From Puffinus mauretanicus (taxonomy: Eukaryota; Chordata; Aves; Procellariiformes; Procellariidae), in contig JAJKFH010000207.1 of the NCBI GenBank assembly GCA_023333565.1, positions 124,001 to 188,000 on the forward strand: a DNA stretch of 64,000 nucleotides, in the 5' to 3' direction. The notes under the pieces were generated by a model. The model was not told the DNA's origin. It worked only from the letters and a program-made list of their open reading frames with translations, and made no database searches. A program made the translations under genes and the position numbers. This document shows positions 1 through 11,493 of the stretch, in pieces; within the stretch, counting starts at the first letter, position 1; each line of letters begins with the position of its first letter.

Positions 1-54
1 TTTTGGGGGTGTCTATGGACATGCTAAGGATGTTCCTGATCTGTCTCTTTGCAG

Positions 55-213
55 GGGTCTCACTGATGAATCTGAGATCCTCAAGTTCTTGCAGCATGGT
101 ACACTGGTGGGGCTGCTACCTGTCCCTCACCCCATCCTCATTCGCAAGTACCAGGCTAACTCGGGCACTGCCATGTGGTTCCGAACCTACATGTGGGGAG
201 TTATTTATTTGAG
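55..213 (+). CDS. HID1: HID1 penultimate coding exon
   Basis: The exon has one leading base, 52 codons and two trailing bases (AG of a split Arg codon). It is flanked by gcag at 51-54 and gt at 214-215. It could only be longer if the window's first bases were also exonic, which the acceptor argues against. Confidence 0.9.
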
Positions 214-742
214 GTAAACCAGCTGGGTGCGGTCTAACTTTATCTTTTCCAAACTTTTGGGGGGTCTGTAGGGAGAATTGCATGCACTTGGCCAGCTCTG
301 GATTGTCTCATATTTATAAGGATAGAAAGATGTTGTGCCTTTGGAAGAGACTAGGGTGAATCAGCTGCTCCAAAACTTTGTTTCAGCAGGCGACATGAAA
401 GGAATTGTTCTGGAAGTACTGCTTGTTTGGGAACTGGCAGCTTTTCTATTCCCTGCTGCTGCAGGGGATGGTGCAGAGATTTCATTGAAAGCTCTGGCTT
501 TATGGGATGTTGTAGATATTGTTATCCCTTCAAGGCCCATTGTCTCTCAACCAGTGATTTCCTCTTCTGCAAAGTTGAAGGCTTTCTGTATAGCCAGCTC
601 CTGTAACCTTGGCTATGAGATTTGAATTCCATGTACCTGGCCACAAAAAGTAAAGTGGCTCTTGTCTTTCTCTCTCAGGAATGTGGATCCCCCTATCTGG
701 TATGACACAGATGTGAAGCTGTTTGAAATTCAACGGGTCTAA
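55..742 (+). CDS. HID1: HID1 (HID1 domain-containing protein), 3' end only
   Basis: This is the C-terminal end of HID1, a peripheral Golgi protein of the dense-core-vesicle and trans-Golgi sorting pathway (family knowledge). Two coding exons are visible: 55-213, after a gcag acceptor, and 679-742, after tctctcag. The first encodes 52 residues plus a split arginine and contains the motif VGLLPVPHPILIRKYQAN, which I recognise as HID1. The second encodes NVDPPIWYDTDVKLFEIQRV followed by TAA at 740-742. The donor at 214 is GTAAAC and the phase is consistent across the intron. The rest of the gene lies left of the window. It converges with OTOP3. The identification is confident; only about 73 residues can be seen. 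Confidence 0.93.
679..742 (+). CDS. HID1: HID1 last coding exon with stop
   Basis: The exon begins with the G completing the split Arg codon, then encodes 20 residues ending in EIQRV and TAA. The acceptor is a strong polypyrimidine tract, ttgtctttctctctcag. Confidence 0.92.
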
Positions 743-2383
743 GAGAGCACTTACCTCTACTAAGAGAAATACACTGGATCTAAGGACTGCTGTGTGCTGC
801 TTCACCACAGCTATTCCTGTGTTTCACATCCAGCTGAGAGACCAAAAGGACAATCACTTCACTTACCTCCCTGTCATTTAAAGCTTTAATTGGGACCTGC
901 TTGGACATCCCTCCCCCCAGCTCATTTCTCTTCCCTCACCCTTCACTATGAACCTTGAGTGAAAGATGTCTAAGGGATTGTCCATTGTTGTGGTTGCACT
1001 AGAAATCAGACCATTCTTAGCTCTTCTATTACTCTTTTGCTCCTGGATGTGGTTTGGAAACCAATCTGACCCTGTCCTTGCCCTGGTCAGAGTCAGCATT
1101 TAATTGAAAAAGACTAGCTGTAAATTGGGTGCAAGGGAGAAGCTGCTATTCCTGCAGGAGATGGGGTTTGGAAACTTCAGTTACTTTCATGTGGCTCCAT
1201 AAAGTTTCCAGGGCATCCCTTCTGACTGCAGGTGTCTCCCTGGTGTCTCAGTTGCATATTGGTAGGGGAATCTTTCCCATCCAAAAGAAAGGAGAAGTTG
1301 CTGAATGAAAACTTCGTGTCTCAGTTCTGAATCTCTCTACTCCTTTCCTGGAAAGCTGCTTAAGAAGTTTTGTAGTAGGTGGTGCTTTGGTGTGGCATGA
1401 GAAGTTTTTCCTTGGCTTCCAGGCCCAGCAGCCTGTCCTTCATGGTGGGCTGTTGCAATGGACTGTGTGTCACTTTGGAAAGCCCTGCTTAATTCATGTG
1501 AGTACACAGGAGGAAGGGACTGGTTCAGTGAGAGCAAGGAAAAGAGACATGAATGTTAAACTCTTTTAGTCTTCTCCCGTTGACTGAAAGGACAGTGTCA
1601 CCTGGGTTTGAAAGGAACCATATCCTTCCATCTTTGCCTGGCAGGCTGATGCAGTGCAGGGAGTGGAAGGGTCTTTTGCACGCTACTGTCTAAGGCAGGG
1701 GATTGAGGGAGGCACTCAGGGAAGTTGTAGAAGGAAAAGTATCTCCATGTTACTGTGGAGTGTAGTGGAGAGTGCTGAGGCAAAGTTCAATTCTTCAGGG
1801 CATTTTGCTAGTGACCAAGTTATCAGATCTTGAATGTATTAGGTCCCAAGCATGTGAAGTCTGGGAAGCCAGAATTGGAATTGGTGGGAGACCTGCTGTT
1901 GCTGGCTTGGTTCAGCTGCATGGGGTTGCATATTGGTAGGTGGAGACATCCTGGGGTTTGAGTCAAATTTTATGTTCTGCTGGGAGGGGCTGCTGTCATA
2001 GACCTGTGTGGTCTTTAGACAATGAAATGTGAGGGGTCCTGTCATGACCTTTCCCTCTCCACCAAAGCTTAGTCCTTGGTGCTCTGTATCCAGGCTCTTG
2101 GGAGGATCACTGGCCATGAGCTGTTTGCCACAGCTTAGAACCAGTGAGATTACTCCATGGAAACTGGTCTCACACATTAAAGGAAGGGAACAGGTATGGC
2201 ACGCACTTCTGTGTCTTGTAACCCTTGCCTAAGTTTTGAAGCTAGAGTGATAGCAACATGACCATCTTTTCCTAGAGAGAGTGCTGCTCTAGTGTACTGC
2301 TGGCTCTTGCTGGCTTGTAGTCAGGTGGTTTCCTCCTCTGGGCACTGAAAGTGGGCTGGAGTCCCAGGCCAGTAGAAAGCTGA

Positions 2384-2430
2384 AATAAAACCGAATGGTT
2401 TTGTGAAGGATAAGAAATAAGTGAAATAAA
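2384..2430 (+). terminator. HID1: candidate HID1 polyadenylation signals (two AATAAA)
   Basis: Two AATAAA hexamers lie 41 bases apart (2384-2389 and 2425-2430), about 1.65 kb after the HID1 stop codon. An ATTAAA at 2176 is an alternative. Which one is used cannot be decided here. Confidence 0.35.
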
Positions 2431-4992
2431 GAGAGGTTATTCCCCCACCTGCCCCCCTTCTCCAACCCACTTTGCCATCTAGCACTACTCCCTTCCTGAC
2501 CCCATCTCTGTTCAGATGTAAACGGGGTGAGGTCTGTTTTACTTGGAATCTGTTTCATATATAAGAAAGTGATTTGGTGGTGCCAGCCTCTGATTGTATG
2601 GCACTTGCACCTCACAGCTGGAATGGGGCGTGTCCCATGCGCTTGCCTCTTCCCTCCCATGGATCTGCTGGTTCTCATGATCTCTTCCGTCCTCTCTTTT
2701 CTGCTTTGTTTCTTTGTGAGTTCCTCTGAAAACCTTTTTGTTTGTTTCTTGGTGTTTGGAGTCTGATCCTTGTTCTGTGGAAATCAACTTGCACTGTAAA
2801 CTATTTGCTTACTTACAGAGAGAAAGATAAAGATTATCTGAAACTTGCAGTTGGTCGCTTATTTTTTTCCCAGAGAGAGGTTTATAATCTCGTTTGTCTT
2901 ATGCTGGAGTGATTTGTGCTACTAGGAGACTGTGTGCTGGCTTCCTATGCAGTGTATGAAATTTTTTTTTGTAATCAAAAATGAAGATTGGACTCTGGAA
3001 AACGAGCCTGAACTGTGTGGTTTTGGCCATTTCTGTGTTTACGGCATGAGACATCATCAAATGCATACACCATCAAAGGTAACTGCCTCAAAGGGTACAG
3101 AAAAGGAACTAGATCAAACAGGATCAAGTCTGCTGACTTTGTGAACTCTGTACTAAAACCTCTGTGCAGTTGAGACCCATAGAACAGGCACCTTGGCCCT
3201 GGGAGAGCTCTGGAAGTCATTCACGGATGGCAAATGACAGAAGATGGTGGAGCAGATGACAAAGCAGCCAGTTGGGCCACTGCTATGTCATGGATGTGTC
3301 GGATTCAGGAGTCACGGCTAGCTCACTTCTCACTAGGCTTTAAGATTACTGTGCCCAGCCCTGCTGTCAGTCTTGTGAAGGAGCCGAAGGCAGTTTTAAT
3401 TGCATGCAAACTGTGCGTTCATGGTTTTACTCCTCCTGGGAGCAGACACAAATCAGTCCAGAGATAGAACCCTCCTAAGTGAAAGGGCTGAAACCTTGGA
3501 CCCTACATTTCTGTTTGGCCTGGAAGAGTGCTTTTACTGTTGCCTGTTGTGGGATTTCTTACGTCCATCTACAGTGTTAGAACTGGGTGTTGTTAGGAAA
3601 GCAAATAGAGGGCATTGACCACTTATCTGATCTTATCTGATATAGTGGCTGTGGGTAAGAGTTGGAGCTGGTGGGCTTCCTTCCTGTTCATGCTAATCAC
3701 ATATTCAGGTAGTCCATCTGTTTATCAGCAAGAAATCACAAGCCAACTTCTCTTTCAGTCCATACTTGTACATATTGCCTACGGAACTTAGTAATCTCAG
3801 TGGGAGACCTCCAAAGTCACCTGCTCAGTGGAGGCTCAGTAACTTAAACAGTGTTTTATCTATTACACTGCAGATAAAATCCAGGTCGTGGGTTTGCCCA
3901 TGAAGTACATCATTGCTTGTCTCCAGGCTGTCAATAACTAGGAAGAAGGTTTGAGATAATGTTCATCATTTGAATGGGCCAGACCTTGGCATGTATCTCC
4001 TGTAGATCCCTTGGTACAAACTGTGACATGAGAATAATAATTAACTTTATTGGAGCCTAATTTATAGAGCTGTTATTTCTCATGACATATTTCTGCTGAC
4101 ACAGGCCTAAGTAAAAACACTTACTGAGCAAAGTTCATGCTCATGCAATCATTGTCACTTACAGTTTCACAGAAAGGTATTATTGCCTGAATGCTGAATC
4201 CTAAGGAGAGTGGGATGTGTGTGGTCAGGAGTTTCTAGCTCTCATTACTGTTACTGTCAGGGGAGTTTGCTTTTCTAGGGGATCACAAAAAAACCCCATA
4301 AATAGGTTCTGATCCTAAAACCACACTGCTTCTGGGATTGATTTATAGAGGAACAGAAGCAATAATGTAGATACCTTCTGTACCATGCTACTTTGGCCTT
4401 GGTTAAGAGTCAATTTTGGTAGCAAAAAATTAATTGTATAACAAAGCCTGCCCTTAAATCTCATATAACCTCTGAACACAAGAGTGGTGTAAGTCAATGT
4501 CAGTTGACTTTGAGTCTGATCTTTGGTGAGTGCAGAACAGACCCAGAGATTTCACAAAATACACGTAAAAATTCACACTCTCTTTATTTCCATTCATCAG
4601 GCTCTGTATTTGGGACCATAGTCACAAGCCCCCTTGCTTTCCCCATGTGCTTTCAAAGCAAGCATCTCCTATGGAACAAGTACTAATGGGTCTTTGAGCA
4701 GACACCACACTGTGCCTTGTCCGCAATGTTCCCTTGTGCGCAGTGCACCTTGCGAAATGTTTGTGGATGTGCAAAGCAGCACTGAGGATTGAAGTGTTGG
4801 GGTAGGGAGGGATTCACAGTAGATTTGGCAGTAGCTCTTTCTTGAACTAGCTCTGTATGCAAGAGTGGGATGTTTGCTAGTACACACTGGTGATAACATC
4901 ATGCACGAGTAGCATCAAATAAAGATCAGCCATAGTACTTCTCTAGTGCTTCTCACTTGAGGCTATGTGAGTGCCTGTAAGAAGAAATAGTG

Positions 4993-4998
4993 TTTATT
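4993..4998 (-). terminator. OTOP3: candidate OTOP3 polyadenylation signal
   Basis: TTTATT on the plus strand reads AATAAA on the minus strand, about 790 bases downstream of the OTOP3 stop codon. It is the nearest canonical hexamer I found on that strand. Confidence 0.35.
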
Positions 4999-5787
4999 CT
5001 CAGTAAGGCAAGGTAATGCTATAGCTTCTGTTTTCCATAATGGGAAAAGGTGCACTGAACTGGTACAAGTCTGAGGGCCTGTCCTGTTCTTCAGTACTGA
5101 GCTTGGCAGCAAGAGCTTGGCACTTCGGTGGGGCTGGGCCCTACGGGACTTGCACAAGTTGGTGTGCCAGATGTCATAACCAGGAACAAACAGAAATACT
5201 CTCTGATATGACCATTAAAGCAGCTACCAGCATCTTTTTGAAAATTACACATAAAAAGTGTACATTTGGTTCGTTTCTGAATGACTGTGGCTGTATATGC
5301 CTCAAGTGTAGCTGCTACTGATAGGTCTCTTCTGTGCTGCAGGATGGTGGGTTGGTGAGCAGTGGTGGGGCTGTGGTCCTTGACTGGATTTTTGAAGTTC
5401 TGTGGAGTGTTGGTCAATCTTTGTTGCTTTTGTTGAAGGCTGCTCTTGCATTCTTTTATCTGGAAGATTTCAATAGGAGCTGGTAAAGTCCCACTTGCTA
5501 CCATACAGCATCCACTGGCAGACTACTGAAAAGTACCAGCATGCATGCTTCCTTAGAGCAGTAAGACTGCTTTTATGGGCTTTGAGTCTATTCTCTATGG
5601 AGAAAAAATCATAATATAAAACAATCTCCTTTTCTTCTGAAACTCATGGAGATGTGCAAGGTAGAAGTCAAAGCAGAAGCTGGAGGGAAAAAGCTTAAAA
5701 GCTTCCATGTGCATATCCGCTGCTTGCTGCATCTTTGTTCAGCATCATTGTTTCACCCCAGCCTCTGGGGTGGGAAGTCAGCTTGGT

Positions 5788-5958
5788 TCAGGCTGTGACG
5801 TAGACCTCCAGGAGTCCCCCGACAGAGTGCATTCGGTAGAACACGCCCAGTGGGAGGCCAAAGTTCACGATCGCAAACCAGGTAGAGTAGCCATAAAATG
5901 ACTTTTCCAGTCCATTCTCAAAGACAGGGTGAGCCCCAAATGTGGGCATGACCCACAG
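5788..5958 (-). CDS. OTOP3: OTOP3 coding exon 6 with stop
   Basis: 171 nt. Starts LWVMPTFGAHPVFENGLEKS, contains TM12 and ends LLEVYVTA followed by TGA (plus-strand tca at 5788-5790). It has the same length as OTOP2 exon 6. Confidence 0.95.
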   Translation of the reverse strand: MWVMPTFGAHPVFENGLEKSFYGYSTWFAIVNFGLPLGVFYRMHSVGGLLEVYVTA

Positions 5959-8900
5959 CTAAAGAGGTGTAAGGAAAAAAGAGCAGAAGTCAGAAGATGA
6001 CAAACTGTCTCCTACATGCAGTCTAATCTCAGCACTGGCTCAAGTGGTTGTAGGAATATTTCAAGAGTATCAGAGGAGTGTTCCTGCCAGGGAAGAGAAG
6101 GAAAATCCCCTGCTGACTCCTTGCTATAAGTCAAATTCTGTCGAATTCCTGGAAACCTAATGATGGCCTCATTCTGCCCTAGCCAGCTTCATCTTTTTGC
6201 AGAATTTCACTGGTTCCTTGGCCAATTTGTTTTCACTGGATTAAGGCTGCGGTGAAGATCCATGTTGATTTAAGATCCCAGAGCACATTGAGTGAGTTTC
6301 AATCCTGGAGGCCTATGTTTACAAAGACTCACTGCTGGTGCCTCATGTTTTTCCACCTATCTCATGAAACACCCTTAATGAGTTTGATAACTTTTTCAGA
6401 GGCTAAAATTTTGGCACCAATCCTTTGGTAAGGATTTATTAGCTGTCTCCTTCCTGCACCCAGGAAACCTAGCCATATTTGGCTCTTAGGTTAAAAGAGA
6501 GACCTTATAATTATGGGAATGGGGTATTAACAGAAAAAAACAGTCTTGACTTGCCTCACCAGTAGGTTGAAATTTGATGGGCAAAGGTTTCTTGTCTGGA
6601 GTAGTGGCCCAAGAGAAAGACAAGGAGAGCACATTTGTATCAAAGGTCAGAGAGACCAATACTTACTATGATGTTGCACAAAACCAAGAAGAACGAGATC
6701 TCTCTTAATGCTCTTCTCTTCCAACTCAGGTGAGAGTAGCTATGGAGATAGGACAGCGAAACTTTCCGGATCTCCTGTCCCAGCTCCAGCATGCTCGCTC
6801 GTCTCTGGTCATAGGCTTCATGATTCTGCTCTTCTTTCATTTCTTCCTCTTTGCCGGGAGAGATCTGTGTGTGCTCCTGTTTGCTGCTTGTTGTGGTTTC
6901 CTCTTCACCAGGTAGCTCTGAAGCCACTGCATGCTGCCCAGCATGGCCTGTGTGTCTGGCGTCAGTTGCTGCTACAAAGGGCTGCCGGTGAAGCCCATCA
7001 ATGATGAAGACATTTTGGGTGATGTTCTGAAAGATGAGGAGGACAGAATAGGACAGGATGAGACTGTTCAACAGGTCCCTGGGGTCAGTGGCCACAATGG
7101 CAACAATGGAGAAGTAGGACATGCCGATTTGGCCAAGGGCTGCCCCCATCAACAGGATCACATCCAGGCTGCGGGTTGGATTCTTCAGCGTGTCCAGTTC
7201 CCTTTTTTCCAAGGCATGGATGATTGTCCCAATCACTGCGCCCACACTCATCAGGGGCAGGAGCACAATGTAGTAGGAATAATACATTACGAAGACCTGG
7301 CGGTTGGGGGCTGAGCTGGTGGCCTGGATCTGGTACATCATGAAGACACAGATCCCGATGATTACGGCAGTGGCGCCCAGCAGTGGCCCAAAGACCACTC
7401 CCTGGAGCTTGAACTTGGGCTTGATGTGAGGGACATGGTGGTGGCTGATGCGTCTCCCCACATTCTTCCACATGACGTACAGCACAGAGCAGCAGATGAG
7501 GCAGTACTCAGTATTGAAGGGGTAGAGCAGGATGTAGCCCTTCTGGAAGACTTTGCAGATGGTTGTGTTTGGGCATGTGCACAAGGCAGTCTCGTTGCCT
7601 AGAACATGAGAAGAGGAAGGCAACAATTAAGAGGGAGATGGCCTAGATTTCATGGCTATCTTTGGGAGTTTCTTGTGTGCAGGCACAACATCTGTTTCTA
7701 TGTATCTCAGAAACAGAGATCAGTAGGAAGTTAAGTGATTACTGCTCGGTCCTCGAGGCTGTGAGGATTCAGAATAACAGGGTTTAGCAAATGTCTTTTC
7801 CCAAATACGTAGTGCTCCTTCTGGTCAACACCATAGGTGCTGGATGAGACACACCCCTTCCTTCACAGCGAAGCCTCCTCTCTCTACCCTTGGAATATTA
7901 GTTTCCCTTTTTTTTTTCCCCCATATCCTCAGAAAGTAAAGCACAGCAATTATGTGAGTCTCTTCTAGTCTGGCAATCTTTTGCTTGCAGTTGACAGGTA
8001 AATGTGAGCAAAAATGTTAATTTATGGTGGGCTTTTCCTTTCCTATCCCTCAGTTCCAGGGTTTCATATCAGGTCCTCCCCCTCCACGTGAAGATGTCCT
8101 CTCTGTGCAGCCCACCTCCTCGAGACAATCTCCAATAATAGGGAAGTCACAACATTTGGGGGAACTGGTTGTGATATCTGAATCACTGAGATCAAGAACT
8201 GTTGTCTCCCTAGAAATCATCTATGTGAGCCTAACACAAGTAGAGATGTGAAAAAGGAACCTTGCCTGCAAATCGCTGTTCCACCTCACGCAGCTGAGAC
8301 TCAATCTCCATGTGAATGGTGTCGTTGGTCACAGCCAAGAGCCAGAGGAGGAGGTTAGTGGCTATGGTCAGCATCAGCCCACACCTGGGAGAAGAGAAAG
8401 GCACTTCTACAGTATGCTGCCTGTGGAGATTGTTTACGACCTGTGTGTCCACCTGCCATGTGGTGCTGCTCTTTTTCTTCTTGCTTACCCATGCACAGAT
8501 GTATGCAAACACACTGCATTTGTGCCTGTTCTGCATAGGGGCGTTGGTGCGTGACTTTGCACACACAAATATGGCTGAGTACATTCCCATTTGGCCATTT
8601 GCAAAGGAGCAGGGCAGGCAATGCCAGGCTTGCTGGTGAAACTGGCCTAGGTTTGCATGCAGTTGAGGGAGGGAAGCCTGAGACATCTCCCAGTGACAGG
8701 AATGGGGAGGCAGCCCCACCTCATGGTCCCTGAGGCATGTAGTGGGAAGGTATTTGGGGTTAGGAGGAAGCAACAAGCTTTGCAGCAGTCCAAGGCACAA
8801 GTGAAAACCAAAGGGAGGTGATGAGCCCTGATCAATGGAAGGAGGATGGGTCTGGTCAAGTCATAGCATGGTTCTTGTATAGTGCAGAATATAGAGAGTC

Positions 8901-11466
8901 TGTATAAGATCAGATGAAGACAGTTCTAGCAGGAATAAGGGAGATAAGCAGACAGAAAGGAAGAGTTTCTTTAGAGGAGTAGAGGGCAGTTTTTTGCCCC
9001 CTCTTGGTACCTGGTGAGGTTGTGCTGAACTTGAATGCAGTCCTTAGAGTGACGCCACAGAAAAAAAGCCTGCAAATAGATAACAATAATGACGTGAACA
9101 GGGTGAAGCTGGCTGCCTGCTGCACAAGTGGTGGAAAGGGACAGGCAGGCAAGAAGGCACATGTCTGAGTGGGAGCAAACCTGCCTCTCTGCGAGTGGTG
9201 CAGGGGCATGTGTGTACCTGCATCTTGGTGTTGAGGCATGTGCTGGCATCCTTAGGTGACAGCACAATGTGTGTGCCTGCACCTAATGCAGATCTAGGAG
9301 ATCTGCTTTTCTCTGTCTTTTATAGATATGGGTATTTGCAGCTGAGATGGGAGCTAGTTTACTTTTCGAATGTGGCTTTGGATCTGGAAAGAAGAGGGTT
9401 GGCATCAGAATAACAAGTTGCAGATGGTGTTAGATACTTTTATGTGCAAAGGATTTTTTGGGGGGGATGCATTAGCAAATAGAGAGAGAGGCTGGGACTC
9501 AGACTGGTGCAAAGACATCTCTAGCAAAATCTGAAATTTCCTCTTCTTTCTCTCTACTTCGATGCTTCAGAACAAACTCTTCTGGACCCTACAGTATGTC
9601 AGGTAGTGCTAGAGTGATTTCTTTCTAAATCTTACTACTTTGTTTCTCAGTCTGGCACGTGAAGAGTGTGGGTGGGTGGTATTTGAAATGATGTGCGATC
9701 CTTTAATGCCTCTAATGCTCATAAGAATGCCTCACATGCACGCACTTCCCCCCACGCCTTGGGCTCCCAGGAATGGGACAGAGAGAATAAGCGAGCTTCC
9801 AGAAGGGTAAAATGCAGTACCTGGGTGCAAATAAAAAGGATTTCAATGCTGGGGAACACAATTTCCACCCTGGATTTGCACTGGATGAGAATTGCACTGT
9901 AGCCGATCTGAAACACGTTCAGGAGGATGCTGAAACTGCCGAACAGCAGCACTGACCCTGGGCAAACAGCAAAAGCACCAGTAAATAAACAAAGACATGT
10001 CTGTGGAGCATCTGAGCCTGGCTGGGGACCTGGAGACATTGTGCTTTTTGGATTTGAGTGGAACTGGAGGCCTTTCCGTTTGGAAGTCTCATGATTTTGA
10101 GAGAAGGGGACAAAGGGGAGCCTGATTCCTGAACTTGGTTGCATACTTCGGCTGGTTTAAGATACTGAGACAATATAACGTATTTTCTTGTGCTTGGATA
10201 CAAGCTGGGAACAGGGGTTTTGGCCTTTTCTGTCCAATCTGGAGTGACAGAGGTAAGCTAATGCCAGGTGGTGGTTTCTGCCTTGCAGAGAAAACGTCAG
10301 ATGAATGCAGGTCTGCTGAGGCTTTTGGCAGCACCAGTCTGCGGAAGTTAGGACCCTTTCTTTAATTGTTTCTCCCTTTCACCTTTGACACCTCTCTGCA
10401 GCTTTAGGTACTCAGGTACCTTGCAGCTTTCTTCCCTTTAATTCTCTGTGCTTAGTTAACAAGACTGTGCGCTAATTAGAAACTCCATAATAGACCAGAG
10501 GCAGGGCTGCTTGGAGAAGTGTTATTTCACAAAGTGGGGCAACTACTGGTGGGAAATCTGCCAGGAAAGCCTGGGTGTCACTGGAATATGACTCACTGGC
10601 CAGGAATCTTCCCCTGGAAACAGGACTGCTGTGATGTTAAACAAGGATGAAGGTGGCATGGCACCGCTGACGCCCTTGGAGGGTAAACCTGGTGGTTCTC
10701 CTCTCACTTTGCAAAGTGGCCATGTCTAAAACCTTTCCTGTGTCTCTCCCACCATGCTCAGTTTCTGGGCTGCGGGTGGGAGATGCCTGGGTTGTGCTTT
10801 GGGAAGGGACCACAGAGCAAGGTTGGACTGGAGACTGAAGGGAAGCCAAGTTCAAGACTTTCCTGGCTGCTCTGGTTCCACTCTGTGGCATTCACTATGC
10901 CCTTCTCTTTCCCCCGCCTTGCGCCACAAGCTGGTAGGGTATTGGGAGATTCCCCATGCCTAGCTACATCTCCTGTGGCTTCTAGCTCTTTTAGTAGTGG
11001 GGGAAGAATTCCTTTATCTTCTCTATCAAGCACTGGGAAGAAGGGGAAAGGCATGAGATGATGAATAAAAGCAGAACTTACCCCGAATCCAGATCGGCCC
11101 AGCGTGGGAATCCCGGTAGAGCACTGCATGTGGCTGCCGACTGGTGCCCAGCAGGTAGTAGATGATCCAGCACAGGCACAAGACCTTGAGGATGGAAAGC
11201 AGGATCCAGACGTCTGCCAGCGTGATGGCCACATGGTTGAAAATCATGCTGCTGACGAAGGCGCTGCCCAGAAACACCACGTTCATGGCCAGCAGCCCTG
11301 AGAAGAGCTGCCCAGCTTTCTGAGCTTGCCTGTCCCTCTGCTGCACTGAAGAGCAGTGACGGTACAGCCAGAACTTCTCGTAGTGGATTGTGGAGGTGTC
11401 TGACGGGGCTGACCTGCTCTTGCAGTGATGGCAGGGCTTTTGCCTTGAGACTTTGTTGCCTGGCAT
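5788..11466 (-). CDS. OTOP3: OTOP3, otopetrin-3 proton channel
   Basis: Otopetrins are proton-selective channels of the plasma membrane. Six coding exons join as 11466-11082, 9957-9821, 9069-9011, 8384-8266, 7598-6667 and 5958-5788, giving 1803 nt and 600 aa, close to the human length. Exon 1 carries TM1-2 (AQKAGQLFSGLLAMNVVF), exon 2 TM3-4, exon 4 TM5, exon 5 TM6-10 and the start of TM11, and exon 6 the rest of TM11 and TM12. NPTRSLDV (residues 373-380) and GAALGQ (385-390) are family hallmarks. A charged cytoplasmic loop spans about residues 440-530. NET (235-237) and NTT (244-246) are possible glycosylation sites. The ATG is preceded in frame by TGA two codons upstream, and a splice acceptor lies at 11493-11492, so the 5' leader is probably spliced. 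Intron 4 uses a GC donor. OTOP2 is the neighbour on the same strand. OTOP3 rather than OTOP1 is supported by position between OTOP2 and HID1. Confidence 0.95.
6667..7598 (-). CDS. OTOP3: OTOP3 coding exon 5
   Basis: 932 nt, residues 234-544. Holds TM6 to TM10, the charged cytoplasmic loop (QQ/E/K-rich, with EEEMKEEQNHE) and the first part of TM11, ending LVLCNII. The donor is ata|gtaagt and the acceptor tgttctag. Confidence 0.94.
8261..8266 (-). other. OTOP3: GC splice donor of OTOP3 intron 4
   Basis: On the minus strand the exon ends ...ttt gca g and the intron begins gcaagg. Only this cut joins in phase to the next exon (gc aac gag, giving A-G-N-E-T). The nearby GT (gcaag|gttcct) would shift the frame. 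CAG|GCAAGG matches the usual consensus of functional GC donors. Confidence 0.8.
8266..8384 (-). CDS. OTOP3: OTOP3 coding exon 4
   Basis: 119 nt. Encodes CGLMLTIATNLLLWLLAVTN (TM5) and continues to EVEQRFA plus one base. The acceptor is tctcccag. The donor that keeps the frame is CAG|GCAAGG, a non-canonical GC donor. Confidence 0.9.
9011..9069 (-). CDS. OTOP3: OTOP3 coding exon 3
   Basis: 59 nt. Encodes AFFLWRHSKDCIQVQHNLT plus AG of a split Arg codon. It matches the 59-nt exon of OTOP2 in length and phase. The donor is cag|gtacca and the acceptor ttgcag. Confidence 0.93.
9821..9957 (-). CDS. OTOP3: OTOP3 coding exon 2
   Basis: 137 nt, residues 129-174. Encodes TM3 and TM4 (LLFGSFSILLNVFQIGYSA and FPSIEILFICTQ). 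The acceptor is tgcccag and the donor is cag|gtactg. It has the same length and phase as OTOP2 exon 2. Confidence 0.93.
11082..11466 (-). CDS. OTOP3: OTOP3 coding exon 1
   Basis: Encodes residues 1-128 plus one base. A basic, cysteine-containing N-terminus is followed by TM1 and TM2 and ends at GPIWIRG. The donor is g|gtaagt. The ATG at 11466-11464 has G at -3. Confidence 0.92.
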
Positions 11467-11491
11467 GGCTCATCTGCCTGGGGGTCACCTG
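11467..11491 (-). other. OTOP3: OTOP3 5' UTR part of first coding exon, with acceptor
   Basis: The minus strand reads tctcccctttgttcaacacag up to the AG at 11493-11492, then 25 nt of leader to the ATG. The acceptor implies an upstream non-coding exon that I could not locate. An out-of-frame ATG at 11473-11471 lies seven bases before the main start. Confidence 0.5.
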
Positions 11492-11493
11492 CT

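Larger units (their letters stand above)
743..5787. other. 3' UTR of HID1, intergenic DNA and probable 3' UTR of OTOP3
   Basis: I see no conserved coding sequence here. The left part should be the HID1 3' UTR. Candidate plus-strand polyadenylation signals are ATTAAA at 2176-2181 and AATAAA at 2384-2389 and 2425-2430. The right part should hold the minus-strand OTOP3 3' UTR, with TTTATT at 4993-4998 as a candidate minus-strand AATAAA. The boundary between the two transcripts cannot be placed from sequence alone. No repeat family was recognised. Confidence 0.5.

Noticed and set aside
6930..7320. Plus-strand frame inside OTOP3 exon 5
   Set aside because: Shadow of the otopetrin coding exon on the other strand.
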